Below are positions 1 through 8,484 of a stretch of 64,000 nucleotides of DNA, in pieces. Location of the stretch: positions 1,581,001 through 1,645,000 of the forward strand of contig NZ_CP156079.1 of the NCBI RefSeq assembly GCF_040892545.1, written 5' to 3'. Source of the DNA: Paracidovorax avenae. Lineage in GTDB: Bacteria; Pseudomonadota; Gammaproteobacteria; Burkholderiales; Burkholderiaceae_C. The notes under the pieces are model-generated. The model worked only from the letters and a program-made list of their open reading frames with translations, was not told where the DNA came from and ran no database searches. Made by a program: the position numbers and the translations under genes. Within the stretch, counting starts at the first letter, position 1; each line of letters opens with the position of its first letter.

Positions 1-569
1 GTGGCGTTGAAGACGAGGTCGAAGCGCTGGCCTTCCAGGTCCCCATAGCCGCAGCCGCGCAGCGCGCCGTGCGCCTGCAACTCGTGCGCCAGCGCCTGGG
101 CCTTGTCGACCGTGCGGTTCGCGATGACCAGCTCGGCGGGCACCTGTTCCAGGAAGGGCAGCAGTGCGCCACGCGTGGCGCCGCCCGCGCCCAGGATGAG
201 CACGCGCTTGCCGCGCAGGGCGAAGCCCAGGTTGCCCACCACGTCGCGCGTCAGGCCCACGCCGTCGAAGTTCTCGGCCAGCACGCGCTCGCCCTCGAAC
301 TTCAGCGCGTTCACGGCGCCCGCCAGGCTGGCGCGCGCCGACCGCTCGGTGGCCCAGGCGAAGGCGTCGAGCTTGAAGGGCGCGGTGACGTTCATGCCGC
401 GGCCGCCCGCCGCACGGAAGGCGGCGGCGTCTTCGGCGAACTGCCCGACGCGCCCTTCGATGGCGGTATAGACCATATCCTGCTCGGTCGCGTCGGCGAA
501 CATGCCGTGGATCAGCGGCGACTTGGTGTGGCCGATGGGGTTGCCGATGACGGCGTACTGGTCGCTCAT
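1..569 (-). CDS. aroE: Shikimate dehydrogenase (AroE), 3' end beyond window
   Basis: NADP-dependent reduction of 3-dehydroshikimate to shikimate, or a related quinate/shikimate dehydrogenase; cytosolic. About 189 N-terminal residues are visible. They show the AroE start YAVIGNPIGHTKSP, the catalytic-lysine motif NVTAPFK, the conserved Asn in AGAVNALKF, ENFDGVGL with the substrate Asp, the Rossmann loop GAGGATRGA, and ANRT, whose Arg is the usual NADP-preference mark. Two oddities are visible: the first Ser of the usual HSxSP is Thr, and NTDG reads NFDG. The ATG overlaps the stop of the CoA-transferase gene as ATGA, so it is the last visible gene of that operon. The operon setting suggests a catabolic copy rather than the housekeeping enzyme, but that is inference. 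Confidence 0.88.
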   Translation of the reverse strand, partial: MSDQYAVIGNPIGHTKSPLIHGMFADATEQDMVYTAIEGRVGQFAEDAAAFRAAGGRGMNVTAPFKLDAFAWATERSARASLAGAVNALKFEGERVLAENFDGVGLTRDVVGNLGFALRGKRVLILGAGGATRGALLPFLEQVPAELVIANRTVDKAQALAHELQAHGALRGCGYGDLEGQRFDLVFNA

Positions 570-1822
570 GACTTCATCTCCTGGGTGTAGAGCACGCCGT
601 CGGCCTGCATCGCGGCGATTTGCTCGGTGCCGTAGCCCAGCGCTGCGGCGATCTCGGCGTTGTGCTGGCCCAGGTCCGGTGCGACCTGGCGGATGGTCGT
701 ATCGCAGCCCGAGAACCTGAAGGGCAGGTTGGGCAGCCGGATCTTGCCGAGCACGGGATGGTCCTGCTCCACCACCATGCCGCGCGCCTGGATCTGGGGG
801 TCCGCCAGCACCTCGTCGATGCGCTGCACCTTGGCGCAGGGCACATCGATGCCGTCCAGCAGCGCCAGCACCTCGGCCACCTGTCGGGCTGCCACCCAGG
901 GCTTGACCACGGACAGGATCTCCAGGCGATGGGCGTTGCGGCCGGTGGTCGTGTGAAAGCGCGCATCGGTGCCGAAGCCGGCCGGCCCGCCGTGGGCCTC
1001 GACCATCGCCGCGAAGCGCTTCCAGGCGTCGTCCACCTGCGCGGCGATCACCAGGTCGCCGTCGGCCGCGCGGAACACGCCGTAGAGCGTGGAGGTGGGC
1101 ATGTCGTGCCCGGTCTGCTCGGGCAACACCTGGCCGCCCGACAGGGTGTAGCACTGCACGGCGTATTCGTGCATGGACACCAGCGTGTCGTAGAGCGCCA
1201 TGTCGATGTGCTGGCCCCGGCCGCTCTTCACGCGGCCCAGCAGGGCGGCGTTGATGGCCGCGACGGCGTGGATGCCCGTGTACATGTCGCCCAGCGAGAT
1301 GCGCAGCAGCGGCGGCGCCTCGCCCGGCGTGCCCACCATCTGCATGATGCCGCTCTTGGCCTCGGCGATCAGGCCGAAGCCGGCGCGGTGCGCGTCGGGG
1401 CCGGTGTGGCCGTAGGCGGAGATGGAGCAGTACACCAGGCCGGGGTTGCGCTGGCTCAGCTCGGCATAGCCCAGGCCCAATTTATCCAGCGCGCCAGGGC
1501 GGTAGTTCTCGATGAACACATCGGCGCTGTCCACCAGCTTGTGCATCAGCGCCTTGCCGCGCGGATCCTTGGTGTTGACCGACAGGCCCTGCTTGCCCAT
1601 GTTGAGCTGCAGGAAGTAGCCCGAATACGCGTCGTCCTCGCCCACGAACCAGGCGTGGTGGCGGCCCGCGTCGCCGGTGACCGGGCGCTCGACCTTGATG
1701 ACCTCGGCGCCCAGGCCCGCCAGGCAGCGGCCCACGTAGGGCCCGGCCAGGAAGTGCGAATAGTCGATGACGCGGATGCCGGCCAGCGGCAGCGGCTGGG
1801 TATTGTTCTGCGCAGCGCTCAT
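566..1822 (-). CDS. CaiB/BaiF family (family III) CoA-transferase
   Basis: A 418-aa cytosolic enzyme of family III CoA-transferases, which move CoA between carboxylic acids through an aspartyl-CoA anhydride. It opens with GIRVIDYSHFLAGPYVGR and LGAEVIKVE, typical of the family, and the catalytic Asp is expected in SLGDMYTGIHA near residue 185. The length is normal. Both ends overlap neighbours by ATGA (MaoC upstream, aroE downstream), which indicates translational coupling. With a MaoC hydratase beside it, the likely role is activating a carboxylic acid to its CoA thioester before hydration. The substrate cannot be read from sequence. Confidence 0.93.
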   Translation of the reverse strand: MSAAQNNTQPLPLAGIRVIDYSHFLAGPYVGRCLAGLGAEVIKVERPVTGDAGRHHAWFVGEDDAYSGYFLQLNMGKQGLSVNTKDPRGKALMHKLVDSADVFIENYRPGALDKLGLGYAELSQRNPGLVYCSISAYGHTGPDAHRAGFGLIAEAKSGIMQMVGTPGEAPPLLRISLGDMYTGIHAVAAINAALLGRVKSGRGQHIDMALYDTLVSMHEYAVQCYTLSGGQVLPEQTGHDMPTSTLYGVFRAADGDLVIAAQVDDAWKRFAAMVEAHGGPAGFGTDARFHTTTGRNAHRLEILSVVKPWVAARQVAEVLALLDGIDVPCAKVQRIDEVLADPQIQARGMVVEQDHPVLGKIRLPNLPFRFSGCDTTIRQVAPDLGQHNAEIAAALGYGTEQIAAMQADGVLYTQEMKS

Positions 1823-2298
1823 GCGGGCCTCCGCGGAATCATCAGGCGGTGCTCGCCCTTCTGCACGACCTCGCCGTGCTGGTTGACCAGTTCCGAGGGC
1901 AGGATGACGATGCCCCAGCCCGGCCGGCTCTTCGATGCGCGCAGCCCGGTGACCGTGAAGCGCACATGCAGCCGGTCATCGATCTTGATGGGCAGCAGGA
2001 AGTCCCAGGTCCAGCCCAGCGACATGCCGGGCAGGAAGCGGTATTCGCTGCGCGTCTTCAGGCCGTCGGCGATCGAGAGTCCCAACAGGCCGTGCGCCAC
2101 ACGGGTGCCGAAGGGCGTGGTCTTGGCGTAGTCCTCGTCGATGTGGACCGGCGTGTAGTCGCCGGTCAGCTCGGCATAGGCGTTGATGCGGGCCTCGGTC
2201 ACTTCGTACTCGGGGCTGGTGCAGGTGTCGCCCTCGCGGGCGTCGTCCCAGTACTTCTCGGGCGTGTCGAAGTGCTGGGGAGGCGGGGTCAGTTGCAT
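1819..2298 (-). CDS. MaoC family enoyl-CoA hydratase/dehydratase
   Basis: A 159-aa hot-dog fold protein. The R-specific hydratase motif is clear: TGDYTPVHIDEDYA followed by FGTRVAHGLLG, placing the catalytic Asp and His about five residues apart near residue 47-52. Such enzymes hydrate trans-2-enoyl-CoA or dehydrate 3-hydroxyacyl-CoA. Its stop overlaps the CoA-transferase start as ATGA, so the two are probably translated together and act in sequence. It lies 25 bp downstream of the VOC gene in the same operon. The single short domain fits a homodimeric MaoC of the mesaconyl/enoyl type; the exact substrate is unknown. Confidence 0.9.
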   Translation of the reverse strand: MQLTPPPQHFDTPEKYWDDAREGDTCTSPEYEVTEARINAYAELTGDYTPVHIDEDYAKTTPFGTRVAHGLLGLSIADGLKTRSEYRFLPGMSLGWTWDFLLPIKIDDRLHVRFTVTGLRASKSRPGWGIVILPSELVNQHGEVVQKGEHRLMIPRRPA

Positions 2299-2323
2299 GT
2301 CGTCGTGTCTCCGTAGTTGGTTA

Positions 2324-2734
2324 TCAGCCGCGCGGCTTCACGGCCAGGGCCTGGGCCACGCTGCCCGGGGCGGCCTGGATCAGTTCGACGGCCAGGCCGT
2401 CGGGCAGCTGCAGCCAGTTGCGGCCCTGCGGCAGCACCTTTACGCCCCAGGGCGCAGCGGCTGCCAGGGCGGCTTCCAGGTCGTCCACCATCACGCCCAG
2501 ATGGGCCAGCCAGCCGGCATCGTTGCTGGGCGGCGCCTGGAAATCGGGCGTCGCCATCAGCTGCAGGCCGCCGAGCGTCCAGTACTGGTGCGGGTCGTCG
2601 GTGGGGCCGTCGATCTCGCGCACGTCCATGCCCAGCACGTCGTAGAAGAAGCGGATGTGCCAGTGGATGTCGCGCACGCGGATGGCGACGTGTTCGACGT
2701 AGGCCTTCGTGGGCGGGGTGGAGGGGAGGGGCAT
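2324..2734 (-). CDS. VOC family (glyoxalase-fold) protein
   Basis: A 136-aa protein with the vicinal oxygen chelate fold. It begins with VEHVAIRVRDIHW, whose His is in the usual first metal-ligand position, continues with FYDVLGMDV, and has a second half starting WLAHLGVMVDDL and ending DGLAVELI, where the Glu is a likely ligand. Members include glyoxalases, epimerases and extradiol dioxygenases, so the reaction is undetermined. It sits between the ketopantoate-reductase-like gene and the MaoC gene with short spacers and is probably in the same transcript. A methylmalonyl-CoA-epimerase-like or lyase role would fit CoA neighbours, but this is speculation. Confidence 0.85.
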   Translation of the reverse strand: MPLPSTPPTKAYVEHVAIRVRDIHWHIRFFYDVLGMDVREIDGPTDDPHQYWTLGGLQLMATPDFQAPPSNDAGWLAHLGVMVDDLEAALAAAAPWGVKVLPQGRNWLQLPDGLAVELIQAAPGSVAQALAVKPRG

Positions 2735-2769
2735 GTTGGGTGTCTCCGTGTCGGTGGGGGGAACCGCTC

Positions 2770-3699
2770 TCAGCGGGCCTGGCGCGCGCGTTCGATGCCT
2801 TTGATGCAGGCCACCAGCGTGGCGTTGACGGGGGTGGGCACGCCGTATCGCTGTCCCCAGCGCACGACGGCGCCGTTGATGAAATCGATCTCCGTGATGG
2901 AGCCCTTTTCCAGGCTCTGCAGCATCGAGGTCTTGAAGTCGTCGGGCAGGCCGGCGGCGGCCTTGGCCCAGGGGGTCTTCGGGTCGGTGTGGGAAAGCGG
3001 CACACCGCTGGCCCGCGCTACGTCCATCGCCTCCTGCACGGCCGCCACGGCGGTCGCCTCGATCTCGGGGATGGCATAGAGCGGGCCGTAGGTCAGGCCG
3101 GTGATGCCGCTCACCGCGCCCGTGGCGACGTTGATGAGCAGCTTGTCCCAGATGGTGCTCATGATCGTCGTGCTGACCGTGGTGCGCAGGCTGGCGGCCT
3201 CGAAGGTGGCGGCGATGTCCCGCACGCGCGCGCTGTCGCGGCCATCCAGTTCGCCGATCAGCGTTTCCTTGCCCTCGGTGCCGCTGATGATGTGGCCGGG
3301 CCCGAGCATCACGCCGCCCACGTAGGTCTTGCCGGCGATGACGCGCTCACGGCCGATGGCCTCGGCCAGGATGTCCTCGTGTCCCAGCCCGTTCTGCAGC
3401 GACAGCACGGTCGTGCCGGGGCCGATCAGCGGCATCGCTGCGCGGATCGCCTCCTGCGTGTGGAAGGACTTCACGAGCACGATGACCAGTTCGGCCGGCG
3501 CGAGGGCCGCGCAGTCCCGCTCGGCACGCACCGCGACGCAGCGCTCGCCTGCCGGCCCGCGCATGCGCAGCCCGTGGGCACGGATCGCGTCCACATGGGC
3601 CTGGTTGCGGTTGATGAGCACCACGTCGTTGCCGGCCTCCGCCAGCGAACCCCCGATGGCGCAACCCAATGCGCCGGCGCCCAGCACTGCGATCTTCAT
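2770..3699 (-). CDS. 2-dehydropantoate 2-reductase family protein (copy 1)
   Basis: A 309-aa NAD(P)-dependent reductase of the PanE/ApbA fold. The N-terminus MKIAVLGAGALGCAIGG is the dinucleotide-binding GxGxxG. The C-terminal helical domain contains WDKLLINVATGAVSGI, with the family's catalytic Lys. The start is set at the ATG preceded by AGGAG eight bases away; longer in-frame starts would run into the divergent promoter. First gene of the operon that continues with VOC, MaoC, CaiB and AroE. Its placement argues for a catabolic 2-keto acid/2-hydroxy acid reductase rather than pantothenate synthesis. A second, diverged copy lies at 7330-8298. Confidence 0.88.
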   Translation of the reverse strand: MKIAVLGAGALGCAIGGSLAEAGNDVVLINRNQAHVDAIRAHGLRMRGPAGERCVAVRAERDCAALAPAELVIVLVKSFHTQEAIRAAMPLIGPGTTVLSLQNGLGHEDILAEAIGRERVIAGKTYVGGVMLGPGHIISGTEGKETLIGELDGRDSARVRDIAATFEAASLRTTVSTTIMSTIWDKLLINVATGAVSGITGLTYGPLYAIPEIEATAVAAVQEAMDVARASGVPLSHTDPKTPWAKAAAGLPDDFKTSMLQSLEKGSITEIDFINGAVVRWGQRYGVPTPVNATLVACIKGIERARQAR

Positions 3700-3811
3700 C
3701 AAATGCATCTCCTGTGAATGGGCGCCATTCTTGGCGCTGCATGCCATGAGGTAAATCGCATGGACAACATACACTCCATGTCGATCCCACATGAAGCTAC
3801 CGGAGGCACCG

Positions 3812-4750
3812 ATGTCCGACATTCCCCTGCTGGACGGCAGGCAGCTGCAGCTGATGGACCTGCTCTACAGCACCGGCAGCGTCACGCGCACCGCCGAGGC
3901 GCTGGGCCAGACCCAGCCCACCGTCAGCATCTGGCTGGCACGGCTGCGCACGCAGCTCGGCGATCCGCTGTTCGTGCGCACTCCCCAAGGCATGCGGCCC
4001 ACGCCCCGCGTGGAGGCCATGATCGAGACCGTGCGCGACGTTTTGCGGGGGCTGCGGTCCATCGCCGAGTCGCAGTCGGTCTTCGACCCCGCGACCATGC
4101 CGCGGAGCTTCCGCATCTTCATGACCGATGCCAGCCACATCACCCTGCTGCCGCGCCTTTTCTCGCAGGTGCGCGCGCTGGCGCCAGGCGTGTCGCTGGA
4201 GGCCGCGCCCATCCACGCCGGCATGGGCGCGGAACTGGAATCGGGCGCCGCGGATCTGGCGCTGGGCTTCATCCCCACGCTGGACGCCGGCTTCTACCAG
4301 CAGGCGCTTTATGAGCAGGACTGGGTGTGCCTGGCGCATCCCGGCCACCCGCGCATCCGCCCCGGCACCTTCGGGCTGGACGACTACAGCCGCGAGGCGC
4401 ACGCCGGCATCGTCTATGGCACGGGCGCCCAGCTGCTTGACGCCACGATCCGCCGCCTGGACGTCGAGCGGCGCCTGGCGCTGAGCCTCCCCGGCTTCCT
4501 CGGACTGCCGGCAATCCTCTCCACCACCGACCTGATCGCCACGCTGCCCCGCCACATCGGCGAAACCCTGGCCGCCATCGGCGGTTTGCAGGTGCTGGAC
4601 TGCCCGGTCCCGATCCCGGGCTTCCAGGTCCGGCAGCACTGGCATACGCGCTTCCACCAGGATCCTGGCAATCGCTGGCTGCGGGGGGTTTGCGCGGGGC
4701 TCTTCCTCCGTGCAGCTGATACGGCCCAGCCAGACCTTTCAGGTGCCTGA
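3812..4750 (+). CDS. LysR-type transcriptional regulator
   Basis: A 312-aa LysR regulator. The winged helix-turn-helix is at about residues 9-68 (LYSTGSVTRTAEALGQTQPT, then DPLFVRTPQGMRPTPR), followed by a periplasmic-binding-like effector domain. The start is the ATG with GGAGG 5-6 bases before it rather than an ATG 21 bases upstream. It is transcribed divergently from the panE-like operon, with about 110 bp between the starts. This is the classic LysR layout, so it very probably controls that operon in response to a pathway intermediate. Confidence 0.93.
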   Translation: MSDIPLLDGRQLQLMDLLYSTGSVTRTAEALGQTQPTVSIWLARLRTQLGDPLFVRTPQGMRPTPRVEAMIETVRDVLRGLRSIAESQSVFDPATMPRSFRIFMTDASHITLLPRLFSQVRALAPGVSLEAAPIHAGMGAELESGAADLALGFIPTLDAGFYQQALYEQDWVCLAHPGHPRIRPGTFGLDDYSREAHAGIVYGTGAQLLDATIRRLDVERRLALSLPGFLGLPAILSTTDLIATLPRHIGETLAAIGGLQVLDCPVPIPGFQVRQHWHTRFHQDPGNRWLRGVCAGLFLRAADTAQPDLSGA

Positions 4751-4843
4751 CAGCCCTCCCGTGCGACATCTCTGATCTCCGATGAGACGCATGGGCATGC
4801 GCTTGCCCGGTCACGGCCCCACGGCAATCGACCCGGCGGCCAG

Positions 4844-5644
4844 TCAATGCACTGGCCGCCCCAACCACCGGCTCGCCCGCGATATCCCGTAATTCACCAG
4901 GCAATACACCGCCGCCACGACGAGATACACCGGCACCAGCGAGTGGTAGTTGGCGATCAGCACCTTGGCGTTCTGCATCAGCTCGCCATAGGTCACGACA
5001 TAGCCGAAGGTGGTGTCCTTCACCACGATGACCAGTTGCGCGACCAGGGCCGGGACGATGTAGCGCAGGGCCTGGGGGAAGACGATGGTGAAGAAGACCT
5101 GGGTTTCGGTGAGCCCCAGGCTGCGTGCGGCCTCGGTCTGGCCGCGGGGGACGGCGAGCACGCCGGCGCGATAGACCTCGGCCACCACGGCGGCGGTGCT
5201 CAGGGCGATGGGCAGCGTCAGCATCCAGTAGGTGCTGAGCTTGATGCCGGCCGAGGGCAGCACCAGAAAGCACAGGTAGATGAGCAGCAGCGTCGGCGTG
5301 CCCCGCAGGAATTCGATGGCCGCGATGCTGGGCCAGCGCACGATGCGGGACCGCGCCAGGCGCCCGGCCATCAGTACCAGGCCCAGGGCCAGCGCGATGG
5401 CGGCGCCCATCGCCGCCGACTGCAGCGTGCCGAGCAGGCCCTTGGCGAGGAAGGCCCAGGTCGTGGGCCAGGCGAAGAATTGCCAGAGCCGGCCTTCCAG
5501 CTGTCCGGCGGAGTGAAAGCGGTAGGCGATGCCGGCGGCCAGCAGGAGCAGCAGGCCCGCCGCGATCACGCTGACCACCTGGGTGATGGTGCGCGCCCGG
5601 GGGCTGGGCGCGCCGAACAAGGTGTCTTCCAGGGAGCGGCTCAT
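4844..5644 (-). CDS. Amino-acid ABC transporter permease (HisM/GlnP family)
   Basis: A 266-aa inner-membrane protein with several hydrophobic segments, including an N-terminal anchor near residues 20-45. The permease EAA-like loop is around residues 150-185 (RGQTEAARSLGLTETQ, then VFPQALRYIVPAL). Such proteins form the channel half of polar amino-acid importers. Its start overlaps the stop of the second permease (5641-6306) as ATGA. Together with the solute-binding protein at 6319 the cluster has three of four parts; no ATP-binding subunit is encoded nearby, so one must be borrowed from elsewhere. Confidence 0.92.
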   Translation of the reverse strand: MSRSLEDTLFGAPSPRARTITQVVSVIAAGLLLLLAAGIAYRFHSAGQLEGRLWQFFAWPTTWAFLAKGLLGTLQSAAMGAAIALALGLVLMAGRLARSRIVRWPSIAAIEFLRGTPTLLLIYLCFLVLPSAGIKLSTYWMLTLPIALSTAAVVAEVYRAGVLAVPRGQTEAARSLGLTETQVFFTIVFPQALRYIVPALVAQLVIVVKDTTFGYVVTYGELMQNAKVLIANYHSLVPVYLVVAAVYCLVNYGISRASRWLGRPVH

Positions 5645-6306
5645 CGCAGTATGCGCACTTTCTTGTCCAGCGCGGCGCCGGCCCAGGCGATGAGCAGGCC
5701 GGTCGCCACGTACATCGCGGCGGCCACTGCGAACGCGGCCATGCCGGCGGCGGAATCATTGGCGAGCTTGGAGACGAGCGCGGTCAGTTCCCGGCCTGGC
5801 ATGGGCACCTGCGATGCGAGCGAGGTGGACAGCATCAGCGCGATGAGCAGCGAGGTCATCGGCTGCACCACCGAGCGCAGCGCCTGCGGCAGCACGACCG
5901 AATAGATGATCCGCGCGGGCCGCATGCCGAGGCTGAGCGCGGCCTCGATCTGGCCGCTGGGAATGGTGTTGATGCCCGAGCGCAGGTAGTCGGCCGTGAA
6001 GGCGGAGCAGACCAGGATCAGCGTGAGAATGACGCTGGGCTCGTAGTCGATCACGAATTCGAGATCGGGCAGCGCGAACACGATGAAGATCAGCAGCGCC
6101 ACGCTGGGGATGTTGCGGAAGACCTCCACGTAGAACGTGAGGAAGCCGCGCAGCGGAGGCAGGGGAAAGAGCCGCAGCGCCGCCACGGCCGCGCCCAGCA
6201 CGACACCCGGCACGAACGACAGTGCGGTGAGCTTCCACGTCAGCAAAAGGGCCTGCCAGAAGGCAGGCCCATGGTCGGCGAGGAGCCTGGAGATGTTGTC
6301 GCCCAT
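5641..6306 (-). CDS. Amino-acid ABC transporter permease (HisQ/GlnP family)
   Basis: A 221-aa membrane permease. The HisM-family features are the N-terminal region WQALLLTWKLTALSFVPG, the segment FRNIPSVALLIFIVFALP, and the EAA-like loop SGQIEAALSLGMRPARI followed by VLPQALRSVVQPM. Probably a heterodimer partner of the permease at 4844-5644, to which it is coupled by ATGA overlap. It begins 12 bp after the solute-binding protein gene. Importer for a polar amino acid or related compound; specificity cannot be told from the permease. Confidence 0.92.
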   Translation of the reverse strand: MGDNISRLLADHGPAFWQALLLTWKLTALSFVPGVVLGAAVAALRLFPLPPLRGFLTFYVEVFRNIPSVALLIFIVFALPDLEFVIDYEPSVILTLILVCSAFTADYLRSGINTIPSGQIEAALSLGMRPARIIYSVVLPQALRSVVQPMTSLLIALMLSTSLASQVPMPGRELTALVSKLANDSAAGMAAFAVAAAMYVATGLLIAWAGAALDKKVRILR

Positions 6307-6318
6307 CGTTCCGTTCGG

Positions 6319-7221
6319 TCAGGGCAGGGCGGGCGGCGTCGGGATGGCCGTGCTGCCGGTACGCTGGCCGATGGAGATGGTCCAGAGCCTGGCCCAGGTG
6401 CCGTCGGCTTCGATCTTCTTCAGGAAGGCGTTGACGAAGGCCACGCCGTCGGAGCCCTTGCGCAGGCCGATGCCGTAGGGGTCTTGCGCACCGAAGGGCG
6501 CGCCCGCGAGCTTGGCGTCGCCGGTACCCAGGCTCAGGGTGTTGAGCAGCAGGGTGTAGTCGGTCACGTAGGCATCCACGCGGCCCTGGCGCAGCGAGTC
6601 GAGCGCTTCCTGGTGCGTCTGGAATTCCTGCACGGTGCTCTTGGGCGCGAACTGCGCGAGGATCGCGGGCCCCGTGGAGCCGGCCTGCGTGGCGACCTTC
6701 TTGCCGGCCAGATCGTTGTACGACTGGATCGTCTTGTTGTTCGCCTTGACCAGCACCCCGGCCTGCGAGCTGTAGTAGGGGCCTGCGAACGAGATCTTTT
6801 CGGCGCGGGCGGGCGTGATGGAGTAGGTGGCCACGACCATGTCCACCTGGTCGTTGATGAGCACCTGCTCGCGCGTGGACGAGTTCACCTGCGTGAACTG
6901 GATCTTGGCGCCGTCGCCCAGGATGTAGCGTGCGAGGAGCTGCGAAATGCCGGCATCGAAGCCGCGGATCTTGCCGTCCTTCTCGTTGAGCAGCGAGAAC
7001 AGGTTCGAGGTCTGCGTGCCGCCCAGGCGCAGCGTGCCGGCCTGCTTGATCTTGCTGGCCCAGGGGCTGGCCGCGATGGTTTCGGCACTGGCGACGGGGC
7101 CTTTCGCCACCAGAGCATCGAAGGCGGCGGCATCGATGGGCGCGCCCTGTGCGAAGAGCGATCCACTGCCCGCAATCGCCAGCGCCGCCACGGCGGATTT
7201 CAGAACGGTTTTGATCGGCAT
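6319..7221 (-). CDS. Amino-acid ABC transporter substrate-binding protein (family 3)
   Basis: A 300-aa periplasmic binding protein. The signal peptide MPIKTVLKSAVAALAIAGSG ends at a likely LFAQ-G cleavage site. Family-3 motifs follow: LRLGGTQTSNLFS, IRGFDAGISQLLARYI, and VDMVVATYSITPARAEKISF near residue 140. The start is the ATG with AGGAGG six bases upstream; an upstream in-frame start would spoil the signal peptide. It leads the three-gene transporter operon with two permeases. No ATPase gene follows. Confidence 0.92.
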   Translation of the reverse strand: MPIKTVLKSAVAALAIAGSGSLFAQGAPIDAAAFDALVAKGPVASAETIAASPWASKIKQAGTLRLGGTQTSNLFSLLNEKDGKIRGFDAGISQLLARYILGDGAKIQFTQVNSSTREQVLINDQVDMVVATYSITPARAEKISFAGPYYSSQAGVLVKANNKTIQSYNDLAGKKVATQAGSTGPAILAQFAPKSTVQEFQTHQEALDSLRQGRVDAYVTDYTLLLNTLSLGTGDAKLAGAPFGAQDPYGIGLRKGSDGVAFVNAFLKKIEADGTWARLWTISIGQRTGSTAIPTPPALP

Positions 7222-7329
7222 GCAGTCCTCCTGGATGATGATTGATGTGTTGATCCGGTCAATGTATAGCACTGCCATCGCCCTTCCGATGTGGGTGAAT
7301 GGCGGCGAATCGTCCGGAGCCGCCGGCTG

Positions 7330-8298
7330 CTAGGCCTGCTTGCCCGCTTCCACCATCTTCACCAGTACCCGGAGCGCCTGGTTCACCGGCGTCGCCACCC
7401 CCAGCACCTTGCCGCGCTGCACCACATAGCCGTTGAGGTGGTCGATCTCGCTGGGCCTGCCCCGGGCCAGGTCCTGCGCGGTGGATGACAGCTGCCCCGG
7501 CATGGTGGCCACGATGCCGCGCACGGCGGCGCGCACGTCGCCCGGAATGCGGATGCCGTCCGCCTCCGCCACGGCCAGGCATTCGGCCACCACGTCTTCG
7601 ATCACATCGGCCACGCCGGGCGTTTGCACCAGCCTGCCGTAGGGCTGCTGCGAGAGGGCCGAGAGGGCGTTGTAGGCGCAGTTGATGACCAGCTTGGCCC
7701 AGAGCGCGCCGCGCACGTTGTCCGACGCTTCCGTGGCGATGCCGGCCGCGCTGAATTGCTGCACGACGGTGGCGCTGGCGGGCGAGGGCGCGATCACCAG
7801 TTCGCCCCGGCCGTGGTGGCGCACGTGGCCGGGGCCGGCCATCTCGGTGGCCACGTAGACCACGGCTGCGGCCACGGGGTGCACATCGCCCAGAACGGCG
7901 CGCACGCGCTCGTCGTTGTCCACGCCATTCTGCAGGGTGAGCACCAGTGCGCCGGGCGCGAGGTGCGGGCGGATCTGGCGGGCGGCGTCTTCGGTGTCGG
8001 TGGATTTGACGCAGAACAGCACCACGTCGGCGCCGCGCACCGCGGCGGGGGCGGTGTCGGCCGCCATGGGCACGTATTCGTCCAGCGCGGCGGTCTGCAG
8101 CCGCAGGCCGTGCGCGCGGATGGCTTCGACGTGCGCCTGCCGGCCGATCAGGGTGACCACATGGCCGGCACGCGCCAGCAGGGCGCCGAAGTAGCAGCCG
8201 ACGGCGCCAGCGCCCATCACGGCGATGCGCAGCAGCGGGGCTGGGGTGGTGGAGGCTGCGATGAAGGTGGTTGTGGCGGTGGACTGCGGTGCGGTCAT
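7330..8298 (-). CDS. 2-dehydropantoate 2-reductase family protein (copy 2)
   Basis: A 322-aa PanE/ApbA-fold reductase. The N-terminal dinucleotide motif is LLRIAVMGAGAVGCYFGAL after a Thr/Ala-rich lead of about 20 residues; the catalytic-Lys region is GALWAKLVINCAYNALSA, and EIDHLNGYVVQRG lies near the C-terminus. The ATG is preceded by AGGAG in GAGGAGAAGAGCCCC. It is only distantly like the copy at 2770-3699, so this is not a recent duplication. It is divergent from the tandem-HTH LysR gene at 8485, which probably regulates it. A true ketopantoate reductase role is possible for one of the copies; which one cannot be decided here. Confidence 0.88.
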   Translation of the reverse strand: MTAPQSTATTTFIAASTTPAPLLRIAVMGAGAVGCYFGALLARAGHVVTLIGRQAHVEAIRAHGLRLQTAALDEYVPMAADTAPAAVRGADVVLFCVKSTDTEDAARQIRPHLAPGALVLTLQNGVDNDERVRAVLGDVHPVAAAVVYVATEMAGPGHVRHHGRGELVIAPSPASATVVQQFSAAGIATEASDNVRGALWAKLVINCAYNALSALSQQPYGRLVQTPGVADVIEDVVAECLAVAEADGIRIPGDVRAAVRGIVATMPGQLSSTAQDLARGRPSEIDHLNGYVVQRGKVLGVATPVNQALRVLVKMVEAGKQA

Positions 8299-8484
8299 GG
8301 GGCTCTTCTCCTCAAGGGCGGCGAGGATCGTACGACGGAGCGGGGCGCATTGCTGGGCGGCGGGGGCGTGGGGCCATCGGGTGCGCCCCTGCGAGCGATG
8401 CGCCGGGCTTATGGAAGAATTCCCCAGGGGTCTCGTGCCCCTCGCACGGCCGCCCCTCGATTCCTCCCGCTCCTCCACGACGCC

